From: Spirochaetaceae bacterium
GTDB taxonomy: Bacteria; Spirochaetota; Spirochaetia; Treponematales; Treponemataceae
Assembly (NCBI GenBank): GCA_017936665.1
Contig: JAGBFB010000010.1
Span: forward strand, 1-64,000
Direction of reading: 5' to 3'
Length of the DNA: 64,000 bases
Positions 45,810 through 55,663 of the stretch are shown in pieces. Position numbers and translations under genes: made by a program. Each line of letters begins with the position of its first letter. Within the stretch, counting starts at the first letter, position 1. The notes beneath the pieces were generated by a model. That model saw only the letters and a list, made by a program, of their open reading frames with translations, did not search any database and had not been told where the DNA came from.

Positions 45810-48800
45810 ATGACTCAAAATGAATTAAAACTTAACGAAGTTTACAATGGATTTAAAGTTGTTGATATTAGTGAAATTTCAGAATACAAATCTGTAGGAA
45901 TTTTGTTAAAACACGAAATAACAGGCTTAGAAGTTTTTCATATGTTGAATGAAGATGAAGAAAACTTATTTTCTTTTGGATTTAAAACTCCTTCATCAGA
46001 TTCAAAAGGAACTGCTCATATTATCGAACATTCAGTTTTGTGTGGTTCTAAAAATTATCCTTTAAAAGACCCATTTATAAAATTATCAAATCAAAGCATG
46101 CAGACTTTTTTGAATGCAATGACTTTTCCTGATAAAACTTTATATCCTGCTAGTTCTACAGAAGAAGTTGATTATTTTAACCTTATGGCTGTTTATGGGG
46201 ATGCGGTTTTTTTTCCTTTGTTGACAAAAGAAACTTTTATGCAAGAAGCCCACAGACTTGAATTTGATAAAAATGGAAAATTAAATTTTCAAGGTGTTGT
46301 TTTTAATGAAATGAAAGGAGATTATTCTGGGTTAAGTAATCTCATTCATACTTATGTAATTGAATCACTCTTTGAAGATTCTTCTTATGCCTATGATTCA
46401 GGTGGAAATCCTTTTTATATTCCTGATTTAACTTACGAAGAATTTATTGAATTTCATAAATTTTATTATCATCCATCAAATTGTAAATTATTTTTGTACG
46501 GAAATATTTCTACAAAAAAACAGCTTGATTTTATAAATGAAAAATTCTTGTCAAAAATTACAGAAAAATCTCATCCAGAGTTTGATGTAAATAAAATTGA
46601 AAAAATGACTTTTTCAAAAAAATTTGATAGTCCTAAATATATTACCAAAATAGGACCTATTGAAAACTCAAGTAAAGGTTCTAATGTAGTTTTAGCTTGG
46701 AAAAGCAACGAAATTACAAATCAATTAGAACTTATGGAACTTATATTAATTTTTGAAATTCTTTTAGGGCACGATGGAGCACCTTTATACAGAGCTATTT
46801 TGCAAAGTGGCTTATGTGAAGATTTAAGCAATTCTTATTTTTCTACAGCTTTACGATATATAATGTATGGTTTTGGTGTACGAGGAGTAAAAAAAGGCAA
46901 AGAAAAACTTTTTGAAAAATTTATTTTTGAACAACTAAATAAAATAATAAAAGATGGTATTTCACAAGATGAAATTGAAAGTGCTTTAATGTCACAAGAT
47001 TTTTCTAATCGGGAAATTAGAAGAGCCAGTGGAGGACCATATTCTTTAGTTTTAATGCAACGAGCTTATAGAAATTGGATGAATGGCAGTAATCCCGCTG
47101 GTTCAATTTCTTGTAATGAAGTTTTTAATAAAATAAAAGAAAATATTAAGAACAACAAGGATTATTTGAATTCTTTAATCGAAAAATATTTATTGAATAA
47201 TAACAGTAGAATTTGTTTAACTGTAATTCCTGACAAAAAATACAACAAGAAGTTTGATAAAATTCTAAAAAATAAAATTGATTTAATTTGTAAATCTGTT
47301 CCTAAAAAAGAAAGAAAATCTTTCTTTGAAAAAATCAAAGCAGATACAAACAAATTAAATGAATTTCAAAAAACACCAGAAACTCCAGAAAATTGTAATT
47401 TAATTCCTCATCTAACTTCTAAAGATATAAAAGTGAAGTTTGAAAAATCCACGATTGAAAAATCTGAAATTTTAGGTGTTGATATTTATGAAAACAAAGA
47501 AAACGTAAATGGAATTGTTTATGTCAATTTGTGTTTTCCTATTGATTTGCTTGAACCAAAAGATTATTTCTTCTTGTCTTTTTATGCAGATGTTTTAACT
47601 AATTTGGGCGTTGATGGAAAATCTTGGATTGAAAGTTCTCTAATAAGTACAAAATGTACAGGGGATTTTACTTCAACTATCATTAATTCTTCATGTCCAA
47701 AATCTTTTTACGAAAAAATCGGCTGTAAAGATTTAAAAGATGCCAAATTGATGGAATATCTTTACAAGTATGACCCAAATATTGCACGAAATTGGCTTGT
47801 TGTTCGTATAAAAATGCTAGAAGAAAAAACTGAAGAAGCTGTAAAAATGCTTTTTTCTGCCATAAAAACTGTGGATTTTTCTGATACAGAACGATTATCA
47901 GATTTACTCACAGAATATACAAATGATTTATGTTCATCAATCACTTCTATGGGATACAATTATCCATCAATGAGAGCTTCTTGTAAAATGTCAAAAAACA
48001 ACGCTATTGATGAAATTTTATGTGGCGTTTCTCAATTATTTGCAATAAAATCTCAGGATTTTTCTAAACAAAATATAAAGTCATTACAATCAAAACTAGA
48101 ACAAATTCATAAAACTATAATTGATAGCGGATTTATTGTTCATTTAGTTGCAGAAGAATCAGGTCTTGAAAAAGCAAAATCTTGTTTGAAACAACAAATT
48201 CAAGAATTTCCTTGTTACAAAGGAAAAGTAAAGCCTCCATTTATGTGCTCAGATGATGAATTTTATAAATTAACTGAAATTCAAGGTGATAGTGAGCAAT
48301 TAGAACATTTTGTGTTTCCTACTCAAGTTGGAATATATGCCCAAGCTTTTTCTACTTCTTTAACTGATGTAAAATCAAATGTGTATACTTCATTGTTTGC
48401 ACATTGGCTTTCTAATACAGTTTTATGGGAACAACTACGAACAATTGGTGGTTGTTATGGAGCGCATTCATCTTTTGATATGCAAGATAATGTTTTTAAT
48501 ATTTCAACCTATAGAGATCCAAATCCATATAAATCAAAGGAAATTGTAAAAAATATTTTTGAAAATATTGATAACTGGACTATTGATGAAACTGAATTTG
48601 AGCGAATAAAAACTGGTTTTTACAGCAAAATAACTCAGCCTAAAGCACCTTCTGCAAAAGGATTTATTCAATTCCGTAGGCTTTTATATGGTATTGATGA
48701 TGAGTATAGATTTAATAACACAAAATTGGTTTTAGAAGCCACTGTTGATAATTTAATTGATAATGCAAAATCTATTTGCCAAGATTCTAAAACAAGTAAA

Positions 48801-48863
48801 TCAGCAATTATTTTTACAAAAATAGAAGATTTTACTAGCAAATTTGTGAATTTGCCTTTATAA
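45810..48863 (+). CDS. M16C-family zinc metallopeptidase (presequence-protease type)
   Basis: The 1017-residue product has the inverted zinc motif HIIEH (His70, Glu73, His74) in GTAHIIEHSVLCGSKNYP and the downstream FNEMKGDYSG helix, both diagnostic for the PreP/falcilysin branch, which degrades free peptides inside a closed chamber. The full four-domain length is present, with the C-terminal half ending in the LLYGIDDEYR and TVDNLI segments. No signal peptide is visible, so it is likely cytoplasmic. The ATG at 45810 has AGGA about 8 bases upstream and is preferred over TTG at 45804. Confidence 0.94.
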   Translation: MTQNELKLNEVYNGFKVVDISEISEYKSVGILLKHEITGLEVFHMLNEDEENLFSFGFKTPSSDSKGTAHIIEHSVLCGSKNYPLKDPFIKLSNQSMQTFLNAMTFPDKTLYPASSTEEVDYFNLMAVYGDAVFFPLLTKETFMQEAHRLEFDKNGKLNFQGVVFNEMKGDYSGLSNLIHTYVIESLFEDSSYAYDSGGNPFYIPDLTYEEFIEFHKFYYHPSNCKLFLYGNISTKKQLDFINEKFLSKITEKSHPEFDVNKIEKMTFSKKFDSPKYITKIGPIENSSKGSNVVLAWKSNEITNQLELMELILIFEILLGHDGAPLYRAILQSGLCEDLSNSYFSTALRYIMYGFGVRGVKKGKEKLFEKFIFEQLNKIIKDGISQDEIESALMSQDFSNREIRRASGGPYSLVLMQRAYRNWMNGSNPAGSISCNEVFNKIKENIKNNKDYLNSLIEKYLLNNNSRICLTVIPDKKYNKKFDKILKNKIDLICKSVPKKERKSFFEKIKADTNKLNEFQKTPETPENCNLIPHLTSKDIKVKFEKSTIEKSEILGVDIYENKENVNGIVYVNLCFPIDLLEPKDYFFLSFYADVLTNLGVDGKSWIESSLISTKCTGDFTSTIINSSCPKSFYEKIGCKDLKDAKLMEYLYKYDPNIARNWLVVRIKMLEEKTEEAVKMLFSAIKTVDFSDTERLSDLLTEYTNDLCSSITSMGYNYPSMRASCKMSKNNAIDEILCGVSQLFAIKSQDFSKQNIKSLQSKLEQIHKTIIDSGFIVHLVAEESGLEKAKSCLKQQIQEFPCYKGKVKPPFMCSDDEFYKLTEIQGDSEQLEHFVFPTQVGIYAQAFSTSLTDVKSNVYTSLFAHWLSNTVLWEQLRTIGGCYGAHSSFDMQDNVFNISTYRDPNPYKSKEIVKNIFENIDNWTIDETEFERIKTGFYSKITQPKAPSAKGFIQFRRLLYGIDDEYRFNNTKLVLEATVDNLIDNAKSICQDSKTSKSAIIFTKIEDFTSKFVNLPL

Positions 48864-48915
48864 TATGATACATAGACATTGTACTTTACAAAATAAATTA
48901 TAAGCAGGTTTGATT

Positions 48916-49131
48916 ATGGATAAAAAATTCAAAGAATGTTCAGAAAAATTAAGAAAATTGGTTTCAGATATCCAAGGAGCTCCTTATCCTGGAAATGTAG
49001 ATGATGAGTTGTATTATATTTGGTACGAACATGTACAAAGAAGTGCTATGGAATGCTATGAATTCTTAGATGAATATTTCCCAACTGATCAAAAAGATAT
49101 TTCAAAAGCATTGGATAATATCGCTGACTAA
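48916..49131 (+). CDS. Small acidic protein of unknown function
   Basis: The product is 71 residues from ATG at 48916, with GCAGG about 10 bases upstream. It is acidic and Tyr-rich (DDELYYIWYEHVQRSAMECY), predicted helical and soluble, with no recognised family. It stands alone, about 50 bases after the peptidase gene and about 100 before the next. Codon use is like its neighbours, and the frame is well placed between genes, so I think it is real. Confidence 0.55.
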   Translation: MDKKFKECSEKLRKLVSDIQGAPYPGNVDDELYYIWYEHVQRSAMECYEFLDEYFPTDQKDISKALDNIAD

Positions 49132-49228
49132 AATTTATTTGATAAATTGGATTTTTTGCAGATTTTTCTAAGATTTTCTAAGAAAATACCGAAAATTAAC
49201 TAGAGGAATTATAGTTAAGGATAAGGGT

Positions 49229-50323
49229 ATGGGAATTTCAAGGGAAAATCGAAAGAAAAACAGATTTATGCTTCGTGGCGCTGCAAAGAAAAATGGTTTT
49301 GATATGTGGCGCCATTCGTTTACAGGTTATAACAAGTTAACAGGCGAAATTCGTTCATTTTTTATAGAGTTCTATATCGTAAATCCAGGAGTTTCTTTAA
49401 AAGAAGTTTCTTTTGGAAGTGGTCTTTTATCCTCTCAAGAACTTAAACCTTCTTTTTTCATGGTAAAAGCAGGTTCTTGGGGAAAAGATGGCAAACAATT
49501 ACATTCCTTCTTTCCTATCGGTGATATTTCAATAAATAAACGCAAATTAGAAATTAAATCAAATACTTTTGTTGCTACTGAAAATGAGTTGTCAGGTTCT
49601 GTAGAAGTTTCTTTTTCTAAAGCTTCTTCTCATCCTGAATATTTGTGTACTTCAGGTTCAATGTCTTGGAATTTGAAGATGGATAAAAAAATTCCTTTTG
49701 TTGCAAAAAAAATTAAATCAGATACAAAACTTCATTGGTTTGCTCAAGGTGCAAAAACTATTTATGGAGGAACTGTAGTTTTTGACGGAATTGAATATGT
49801 TGTTGTTCCTCAAAAATCCTATGGACATGCTGATAAATTTTGGGGTAAAAAACTTTCAAATCCTTGGTTGTGGTTATCTAGTTCAAATTTAACAAGTTTG
49901 ATTACAGGACAAAACTTAAATCATTCTTGTTTTGATATTGGTGGTGTTTCTGTTGTAAATTCCAAACCTAAAGGATTACAACTTTTCTTTACAAATCAAA
50001 ATCAATCTTACGATTTTTCTCCTAGTGGATTCTTAAGGAAAGATAAAATTCATTTTGATTTTACTCAAAATGAAGAGGCAGGTCATTGGACTGTAACTGC
50101 TGAAAATTCAAAATATCTTCTTGATGTTGATATTTTCTGCAAAAAAAATGATATGATTTTTATGAATTACATAAATCCAGACGGCTCTGCTCCTCATAAA
50201 ACTCTTTGGAGTGGTGGAAGCGGTTCTGGAGAAATTCGTCTTTACAAAAAAATCAATAAATCACTTGAAATTGTAGAACATGCTCGTGTAGAAAATTGTG
50301 GCTGTGAATACGGCGAATACTAA
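49229..50323 (+). CDS. Uncharacterised protein, possibly tocopherol-cyclase-like beta-barrel
   Basis: The 364-residue protein is predicted to be all beta. It has segments FDMWRHSFTGYNKLTGEIRS, FFIEFYIVNPG, MVKAGSWGKDG and AKTIYGGTVVFDGIEYVVVP, then HADKFWGKKLSNPWLWLSSS. The pattern of a Trp/His-rich N-terminal strand, N-P-G and a W-W core suggests the tocopherol-cyclase/AttH-like double-barrel superfamily, but this is by eye only. There is no signal peptide or membrane segment. AAGG is present upstream of the ATG. Confidence 0.5.
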   Translation: MGISRENRKKNRFMLRGAAKKNGFDMWRHSFTGYNKLTGEIRSFFIEFYIVNPGVSLKEVSFGSGLLSSQELKPSFFMVKAGSWGKDGKQLHSFFPIGDISINKRKLEIKSNTFVATENELSGSVEVSFSKASSHPEYLCTSGSMSWNLKMDKKIPFVAKKIKSDTKLHWFAQGAKTIYGGTVVFDGIEYVVVPQKSYGHADKFWGKKLSNPWLWLSSSNLTSLITGQNLNHSCFDIGGVSVVNSKPKGLQLFFTNQNQSYDFSPSGFLRKDKIHFDFTQNEEAGHWTVTAENSKYLLDVDIFCKKNDMIFMNYINPDGSAPHKTLWSGGSGSGEIRLYKKINKSLEIVEHARVENCGCEYGEY

Positions 50324-50352
50324 ATAATATTTTTCTAATTTGTAAAAAATAC

Positions 50353-50381
50353 TTGCCTTTCCAAATTAATAGCATTACATT
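50353..50381 (+). promoter_or_regulatory. clpB promoter, possibly leaderless
   Basis: TTGCCT (50353-50358) and TACATT (50376-50381) are 17 bases apart. The transcription start would be about 50388, the A of the clpB ATG, and no Shine-Dalgarno sequence is visible. I see no heat-shock CIRCE inverted repeat. Confidence 0.4.
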
Positions 50382-50387
50382 TTAGAT

Positions 50388-52958
50388 ATGAACTATGATC
50401 AATTTACACTAAAAGCACAAGATGCTATTCAAGAAGCAAACTCAATTGCTCAACAAGAAGACCACAGCGAAATCGGTACAGAACATTTGCTTTTGGCCTT
50501 ATTAGAACAGGAAGATGGAGTAATTCCGCCTCTTGTTGAAAGAATTGGTTTAAAAGTTTCAACTTTAATTCAACAAGTAGAAGATTTACTTGCAACTTAT
50601 CCTAGAATTACAGGAAATGCACAAATAAGTTTTTCGCCAGAGGCACAAAAAATTATTGCCAAAGCTGAAAAAGAAGTTTCTGCATTAAAAGATGAATATC
50701 TTTCCACAGAACATTTATTTTTAGCCATTGCTCAATCTGATGGTAGATGTGGAACTTTATTAAAAAATAACGGAATTACAAAAGATTCAATTTTATCAGC
50801 ATTAAAAGCCGTTCGTGGAAATCAGCGAGTTACAAATCAAGATCCAGAAGCTACAATGCAATCTTTAGATAAATATTGTAAAGATTTAACAACTCTTGCA
50901 AAACAAGAAAAAATTGATCCTGTAATTGGGCGAGATGAAGAAATTCGTCGAGTGATGCAGGTGCTTAGCCGACGAACAAAAAATAATCCTGTTTTGATTG
51001 GTGACCCAGGTGTTGGTAAAACTGCCATCGTAGAAGGTTTAGCTCGTCGTATCGTTTCTGGGGATGTTCCAGACAGTTTAAAAGACAAACGACTTTTAAG
51101 TTTAGATTTAGGTGCCTTGGTTGCAGGTGCAAAATTTCGGGGCGAATTTGAAGAACGACTAAAAAGCGTAATTCACGAAGTACAAAAATCCGAAGGAAGA
51201 ATAATCCTATTTATTGACGAACTTCATACTCTCGTTGGCGCTGGTGCAAGTGAAGGTTCTATGGACGCTTCAAATATGCTAAAACCAGCACTTTCTCGTG
51301 GCGAAATTCATGTTATTGGTGCTACAACTTTAGATGAATATCGAAAATACATCGAAAAAGATTCTGCCCTAGAGCGACGATTTCAACAAGTTTATTGTGC
51401 AGAACCTTCTGTAGAAGACACAATTGCAATTTTGCGTGGTCTAAAAGAAAAATACGAAGTTCATCACGGGGTAAGAATTAGGGATGAAGCACTTGTTGCC
51501 GCTGCCACACTTTCAAATCGTTATATTACAAGCCGATTTTTGCCAGACAAAGCAATCGACCTTGTGGACGAAGCTGCTAGCCGACTAAAAATGGAGATTG
51601 AAAGTCAACCAACTGAACTTGACCAAGTTGAACGAAGAATTTTGCAATTAACAATCGAAAAACAAGCTCTTTCTAAAGAAACTGATTCTGCCTCCATTGA
51701 GCGTTTAGAAAAACTCGAAAAAGAACTTGCAGAACTTACTTCAAAACAACAAGCCATGCGTCTTCAATGGGAAAATGAAAAGAAGCGAATTGATGAAGGC
51801 CGTCAGTTAAAAGAAGAATTAGAGCAATTACGAATTGATGAAGTAAAATACACTCGAGAGGGAAATTTTAACAAAGCCGCAGAAATCAAGTACGGAAAAA
51901 TTCCTGAAATTGAAAAACGCCTTGCCAAAGAAGAATCTGAAGACGAAAATCTTTTACGAGAAGAAGTTGGAGAGGAAGATATTGCTCGTGTTGTTTCAAC
52001 TTGGACTGGAATTCCTGTAAGCAAAATGATGGCAAGCGAAATGCAAAAGTACATTGAACTAGAAGATGTTTTGCATAAACGAGTTATTGGACAAGACGAG
52101 GCTGTACAATCAGTTGCTGATGCAATCCGCCGAAATAGAGCAGGACTTTCTGATGAAAACAAACCTCTAGGAAGTTTCTTATTTATCGGACCTACTGGGG
52201 TTGGAAAAACTGAACTTGCAAAAACTTTAGCAGATTTCTTGTTTAATGACGAAAAATCTCTTACACGAATTGATATGAGCGAATACATGGAAAAATTTGC
52301 TGTAAGCCGATTGATAGGTGCTCCTCCTGGATATGTTGGTTATGATGAAGGTGGCCAACTTACCGAAGCTGTTCGTCGTCGTCCATACAGTGTAGTTTTG
52401 TTTGATGAAATTGAAAAAGCTCATCCTGATGTATTTAATATTTTACTTCAAGTTTTAGATGATGGTAGATTAACTGATAGTCAAGGAAGAATTGTAGATT
52501 TCAAAAATACAATTATTATTATGACAAGTAATCTTGGAAGTAATTTAATACTTGAAGCAGATACAGATGAAAAACTTCAATCATTAAAACCTCAAATTCA
52601 AGATATGTTGATGAAATCTTTTAGACCTGAATTTATCAACAGAATTGACGAAGTTATTACCTTTAGTCGCTTGGATAAAAGTTGCATCACTTCTATCGTT
52701 AAAAATCAACTTGATAGAGTTGCAAGACGCTTACAAACTCGTCGTATAAAACTTGATTTTGATGAAAGTGCTATTAACTTTTTATCAGATGTTGGATATG
52801 ACCCACTTTTTGGAGCAAGACCAATAAAAAGGGCAATTCAAACTTATCTTGAAAATCCTTTAGCAAAAGAAATTCTTTCTGGAAAATTCCTTGAAGATTC
52901 AACTATTAAAATTTCTAAAAATTCAGAAGGGACTGGCTTAGAATTTACAAAAGGATAA
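50388..52958 (+). CDS. clpB: ATP-dependent disaggregase ClpB
   Basis: ClpB rescues aggregated proteins with DnaK. The 856-residue product has the N-terminal Clp-N repeats (about 1-145), the first AAA module with Walker A GDPGVGKT (205-212) and Walker [14 protein letters not shown], the coiled-coil middle domain (about 400-520), and the second AAA module with GPTGVGKT (601-608) and the sensor region [15 protein letters not shown]. The presence of the full middle domain separates it from ClpA and ClpC. It is followed by a hairpin at 52968 and appears to be monocistronic. Confidence 0.98.
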   Translation: MNYDQFTLKAQDAIQEANSIAQQEDHSEIGTEHLLLALLEQEDGVIPPLVERIGLKVSTLIQQVEDLLATYPRITGNAQISFSPEAQKIIAKAEKEVSALKDEYLSTEHLFLAIAQSDGRCGTLLKNNGITKDSILSALKAVRGNQRVTNQDPEATMQSLDKYCKDLTTLAKQEKIDPVIGRDEEIRRVMQVLSRRTKNNPVLIGDPGVGKTAIVEGLARRIVSGDVPDSLKDKRLLSLDLGALVAGAKFRGEFEERLKSVIHEVQKSEGRIILFIDELHTLVGAGASEGSMDASNMLKPALSRGEIHVIGATTLDEYRKYIEKDSALERRFQQVYCAEPSVEDTIAILRGLKEKYEVHHGVRIRDEALVAAATLSNRYITSRFLPDKAIDLVDEAASRLKMEIESQPTELDQVERRILQLTIEKQALSKETDSASIERLEKLEKELAELTSKQQAMRLQWENEKKRIDEGRQLKEELEQLRIDEVKYTREGNFNKAAEIKYGKIPEIEKRLAKEESEDENLLREEVGEEDIARVVSTWTGIPVSKMMASEMQKYIELEDVLHKRVIGQDEAVQSVADAIRRNRAGLSDENKPLGSFLFIGPTGVGKTELAKTLADFLFNDEKSLTRIDMSEYMEKFAVSRLIGAPPGYVGYDEGGQLTEAVRRRPYSVVLFDEIEKAHPDVFNILLQVLDDGRLTDSQGRIVDFKNTIIIMTSNLGSNLILEADTDEKLQSLKPQIQDMLMKSFRPEFINRIDEVITFSRLDKSCITSIVKNQLDRVARRLQTRRIKLDFDESAINFLSDVGYDPLFGARPIKRAIQTYLENPLAKEILSGKFLEDSTIKISKNSEGTGLEFTKG

Positions 52959-52967
52959 TGAAAATAA

Positions 52968-52998
52968 AACCACCATCTTAAAAAAAGAGATGGTGGTT
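52968..52998. terminator. Bidirectional hairpin between clpB and the convergent lipoprotein gene
   Basis: AACCACCATCT (52968-52978) pairs perfectly with AGATGGTGGTT (52988-52998) across an A-rich loop. It lies between converging genes and probably terminates both, though the T tract is short on either side. Confidence 0.75.
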
Positions 52999-53015
52999 TA
53001 ACGAAATTTTAATAA

Positions 53016-53693
53016 CTAAAGTCTTTCTAATTCCATATTTACTGAATAATAAAACTTATAGTCACCATATTCATTTTCACCATCACCAAAATTACTTTCT
53101 AGCTCTGAAGAAGACTGTATTTTAATTTTTGTATTTGCGGGATTAGTTCTAGCATCCCATTCTGAACTACCGCTTCCTAACAAATCTCCAATCTCTGGGA
53201 AATAGGCATATGGGGATATAAATGATTCGTAAAAATTATATACAGGCTCATTATTTTCTAACTTGTGCCCATAACTTCCAAACAAATCAAATTCTCGTAT
53301 ATCATAATATCCCGTTTCAGGTCCATTTGGGGTAGATATTGTTATTTTCATTAATTTTTTATTTTCTTTACTTTCCTTTTCTTCAGAAATATCTGTTTCT
53401 TCATTGTATACGCTGTCATACCAGATTACATTTTCATTGACAACTTCGATTTTCATGCTGTAGTCAGCCTCGGTTTTGTCAAAATCTTCTTTATATTTTG
53501 CTACGTATTTTTCTCCTTCAGTAGTCAAATTTGAAAAAACATACTCTTGCGAACCAGTAACTGTTCCTTCCCATGTTCCTTCAAACCAATCGTAAGTTAA
53601 AAGATCATCAATAACAAAATACTGACCACAACTTGTAAAAACAAAAAGTGATATAGAAAATAAAACTGTTAAAACTACTGTCAACTTCTTCAT
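53016..53693 (-). CDS. Lipoprotein of unknown function under a poly(G)-spacer promoter
   Basis: The 225-residue product has a signal peptide ending in the lipobox VFTSC (Cys22) and an acidic mature part, Tyr/Phe/Trp-rich (for example YDWFEGTWEGTVTGSQEYVF), resembling a small beta-barrel (lipocalin-like) in pattern; no family is recognised. GGAAGGAG precedes the ATG. The gene stands alone. Its upstream region shares the TTTCATACTTGACG plus poly(G) block with the lipoprotein gene at 29354, so expression is probably phase variable. Confidence 0.75.
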   Translation of the reverse strand: MKKLTVVLTVLFSISLFVFTSCGQYFVIDDLLTYDWFEGTWEGTVTGSQEYVFSNLTTEGEKYVAKYKEDFDKTEADYSMKIEVVNENVIWYDSVYNEETDISEEKESKENKKLMKITISTPNGPETGYYDIREFDLFGSYGHKLENNEPVYNFYESFISPYAYFPEIGDLLGSGSSEWDARTNPANTKIKIQSSSELESNFGDGENEYGDYKFYYSVNMELERL

Positions 53694-53768
53694 AATAATT
53701 GACTCCTTCCTAAATAAATTTCATTATCAAAGTAGTTAGAATATCTAATTCACTTTGATTATAAATTC

Positions 53769-53796
53769 ATTTTACTGCTATTACCCCCCCCGTCAA
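53769..53796 (-). promoter_or_regulatory. Poly(G)-spacer promoter of the lipoprotein gene at 53693 (probable phase switch)
   Basis: On the minus strand TTGACG (53796-53791) runs into a tract of eight G (53791-53784). TAAAAT (53774-53769) follows after a 16-base spacer. The layout, spacing and preceding TTTCATAC are the same as at 29293-29320. The leader to the ATG is about 70 bases. Confidence 0.72.
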
Positions 53797-53867
53797 GTAT
53801 GAAAATAGTTTTTTGTTTGAAAATTTTTAGTATTTTATGTTGTGTTTTTTTTACGTGTTATTAATAT

Positions 53868-53906
53868 AAAAAAAAGGTGTGCTTTAGAAAATTTTCTAGC
53901 ACACCT
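53868..53906 (-). terminator. Rho-independent terminator after the ABC-F gene
   Basis: AGGTGTGCT (53875-53883) pairs with AGCACACCT (53898-53906), with an AT-rich inner stem. On the minus strand it is followed by a T run (complement of the A run ending at 53875). It is about 115 bases downstream of the ABC-F stop. Confidence 0.75.
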
Positions 53907-53925
53907 AATTTTTTTTATAAGAATG

Positions 53926-54006
53926 AATCATCGTATCATTCCGAACTCGTTTCGGAATCTTTCTACGATATATTATGTAGATGCCGAAATAAATTCAGCA
54001 TGACAA
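53926..54006. repeat. Dispersed intergenic repeat family C, copy 1
   Basis: ATTCCGAACTCGTTTCGGAAT is a perfect short hairpin, followed by GATGCCGAAATAAATTCAGC and ATGACA. A degenerate copy of the second part lies at 58905-58965 (AATGCTGAATTAAGTTCAGTGTGACA). Short repeats of this shape are common in AT-rich genomes. The rest of 53694-54022 holds the poly(G) promoter and the terminator hairpin but no gene. Confidence 0.55.
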
Positions 54007-54022
54007 ATTTTTAGTCATTAAC

Positions 54023-55660
54023 TTAGAATTTTACTTTTTTTCCTGTGTCTTTGTAGTATTCAAGACGCATAGCTTTAATTTGTTCATCTTTTAGATAATC
54101 ATCAAAATCCATCATTCTGTCAATTACGCCATTTGGTGTAATTTCGATAATTCGGTTTGCAATAGAAGAAATAAATTCATGGTCATGACTATTGAAAAGT
54201 ACAACACCAGGAAAGTTGATTAAAGCTTCGTTTAAACTTGTAATTGCTTCAAGGTCAAGGTGATTTGTTGGTTCATCTAGGATAAGAATATTTGCTCCAG
54301 AAAGCATCATCTTTGAAAGCATACAACGCACCTTTTCTCCTCCAGAAAGAACTTTTACAGGTTTTAAAGATTCGTCACCACTAAAAAGCATTCTTCCTAA
54401 AAATCCACGAACATAAGCATCATCTTGGTCTGGTGAATATTGCTTTAGCCATTCTGTGATGTTCATATCATTTTTGAAGTAACTTGAGTTGTCGATACTG
54501 AGATATGTGTTAGAAACAGTCTGTCCCCAATAATATTCCCCAGAATCTGCTTTTACATTTCCTGTGATAATATCAAAAAATGCTGATTTTGATTTATGTT
54601 CCATTCCAACAAAAGCAATTTTATCACCTTTATTTACAGTTAAGTTGAAATCTTTAAGAAGTTGCACACCTTCTACATTGTAATTTAATTTTTCAACTCG
54701 TAAAACATTGTTTCCAACTTCTCTGTCTGGTTTGAAGTTTACATAAGGGAATTTTCGGCTTGTAACTTGAAGTTCTTCCAAAGCAAGTTTGTCGTAAATC
54801 TTCTTTCGGCTTGTTGCTTGTTTACTTTTTGCAGCATTTGAAGCAAATCGAAGGATAAATTCACGCAAGTCTTTCATTTTTTCTTCGCGTTTTTTAGCTT
54901 GGTCTTTTGCTTGTCGTTGCATGATTTGGCTCATTTGATACCAGAAATCATAGTTTCCTGCAAAAGGAGTGATTTTTCCGTAATCAATATCACAAATACA
55001 AGTACAAACTGCGTTCAAAAAGTGTCGGTCGTGGCTAACTACAATAACTGTGTTAGGAAAGTCAATCAAAAATTCTTCAAGCCAAGCGATTGATTCTAAG
55101 TCAAGACCGTTTGTAGGTTCGTCAAGAAGAAGAATGTCTGGTTCACCGAAAATTGCTTGTGCTAAAAGAACACGCACTTTTTGGCTTTCATCAAGTTCAC
55201 TCATCATTCTTCCATGGTAATCTTCTTCCAAACCAAGACCAGAAAGCATTTGTTCAATTTGATTTTCAGCTTCCCAGCCACCAAGTTCAGAAAATTCACC
55301 TTCAAGTTCTGAGGCTTTAATTCCGTCTTCTTCTGTAAAATCTTCTTTTGCGTAAATTTCTTCTCTATCTTTGTAACACTTGTATAATTTAGGATGCCCC
55401 ATCATTACAGTGTCCATTACAGAGTATTCATCGTAAGCGAAGTGGTCCTGCTTAAGAACTGCCATTCGTTCACCTGGAGTGATGATAATATCCCCTCGGT
55501 CATGTTCAAGTTCTCCAGAAAGTACTTTTAAAAATGTTGATTTCCCAGCGCCATTAGCACCGATAATTCCGTAACAGTTGCCTGGTGTAAATTTAAGATT
55601 TACGTCTTTGAAAAGTGGCTTTTCGCCAAAACTTAAACTAACGTCAGATACAGTAACCAA
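54023..55660 (-). CDS. ABC-F family ATPase (YbiT/YkpA type)
   Basis: ABC-F proteins act on ribosomes rather than in transport. The 545-residue product has two ATP-binding cassettes. The first has Walker A GANGAGKS (34-41) and a degenerate signature (LDESQKVRVLLAQ). The second has a modified Walker A (VGMEHKSKSAFFDI) and a good signature LSGGEKVRCMLSKMM. Both have the LLDEPTNGLDLES or LILDEPTNHLDLEA motif. The linker (about 240-315) is the ABC-F arm. The atypical second Walker A is usual for the YbiT/YkpA branch. It starts 3 bases after the DEAD helicase stop. Confidence 0.93.
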   Translation of the reverse strand: MVTVSDVSLSFGEKPLFKDVNLKFTPGNCYGIIGANGAGKSTFLKVLSGELEHDRGDIIITPGERMAVLKQDHFAYDEYSVMDTVMMGHPKLYKCYKDREEIYAKEDFTEEDGIKASELEGEFSELGGWEAENQIEQMLSGLGLEEDYHGRMMSELDESQKVRVLLAQAIFGEPDILLLDEPTNGLDLESIAWLEEFLIDFPNTVIVVSHDRHFLNAVCTCICDIDYGKITPFAGNYDFWYQMSQIMQRQAKDQAKKREEKMKDLREFILRFASNAAKSKQATSRKKIYDKLALEELQVTSRKFPYVNFKPDREVGNNVLRVEKLNYNVEGVQLLKDFNLTVNKGDKIAFVGMEHKSKSAFFDIITGNVKADSGEYYWGQTVSNTYLSIDNSSYFKNDMNITEWLKQYSPDQDDAYVRGFLGRMLFSGDESLKPVKVLSGGEKVRCMLSKMMLSGANILILDEPTNHLDLEAITSLNEALINFPGVVLFNSHDHEFISSIANRIIEITPNGVIDRMMDFDDYLKDEQIKAMRLEYYKDTGKKVKF

Positions 55661-55663
55661 AGT

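Noticed and set aside
51803-52288. 161-codon minus-strand frame inside clpB
   Set aside because: It is a shadow of the well-conserved ClpB coding sequence, Ser-rich and without a ribosome-binding site.
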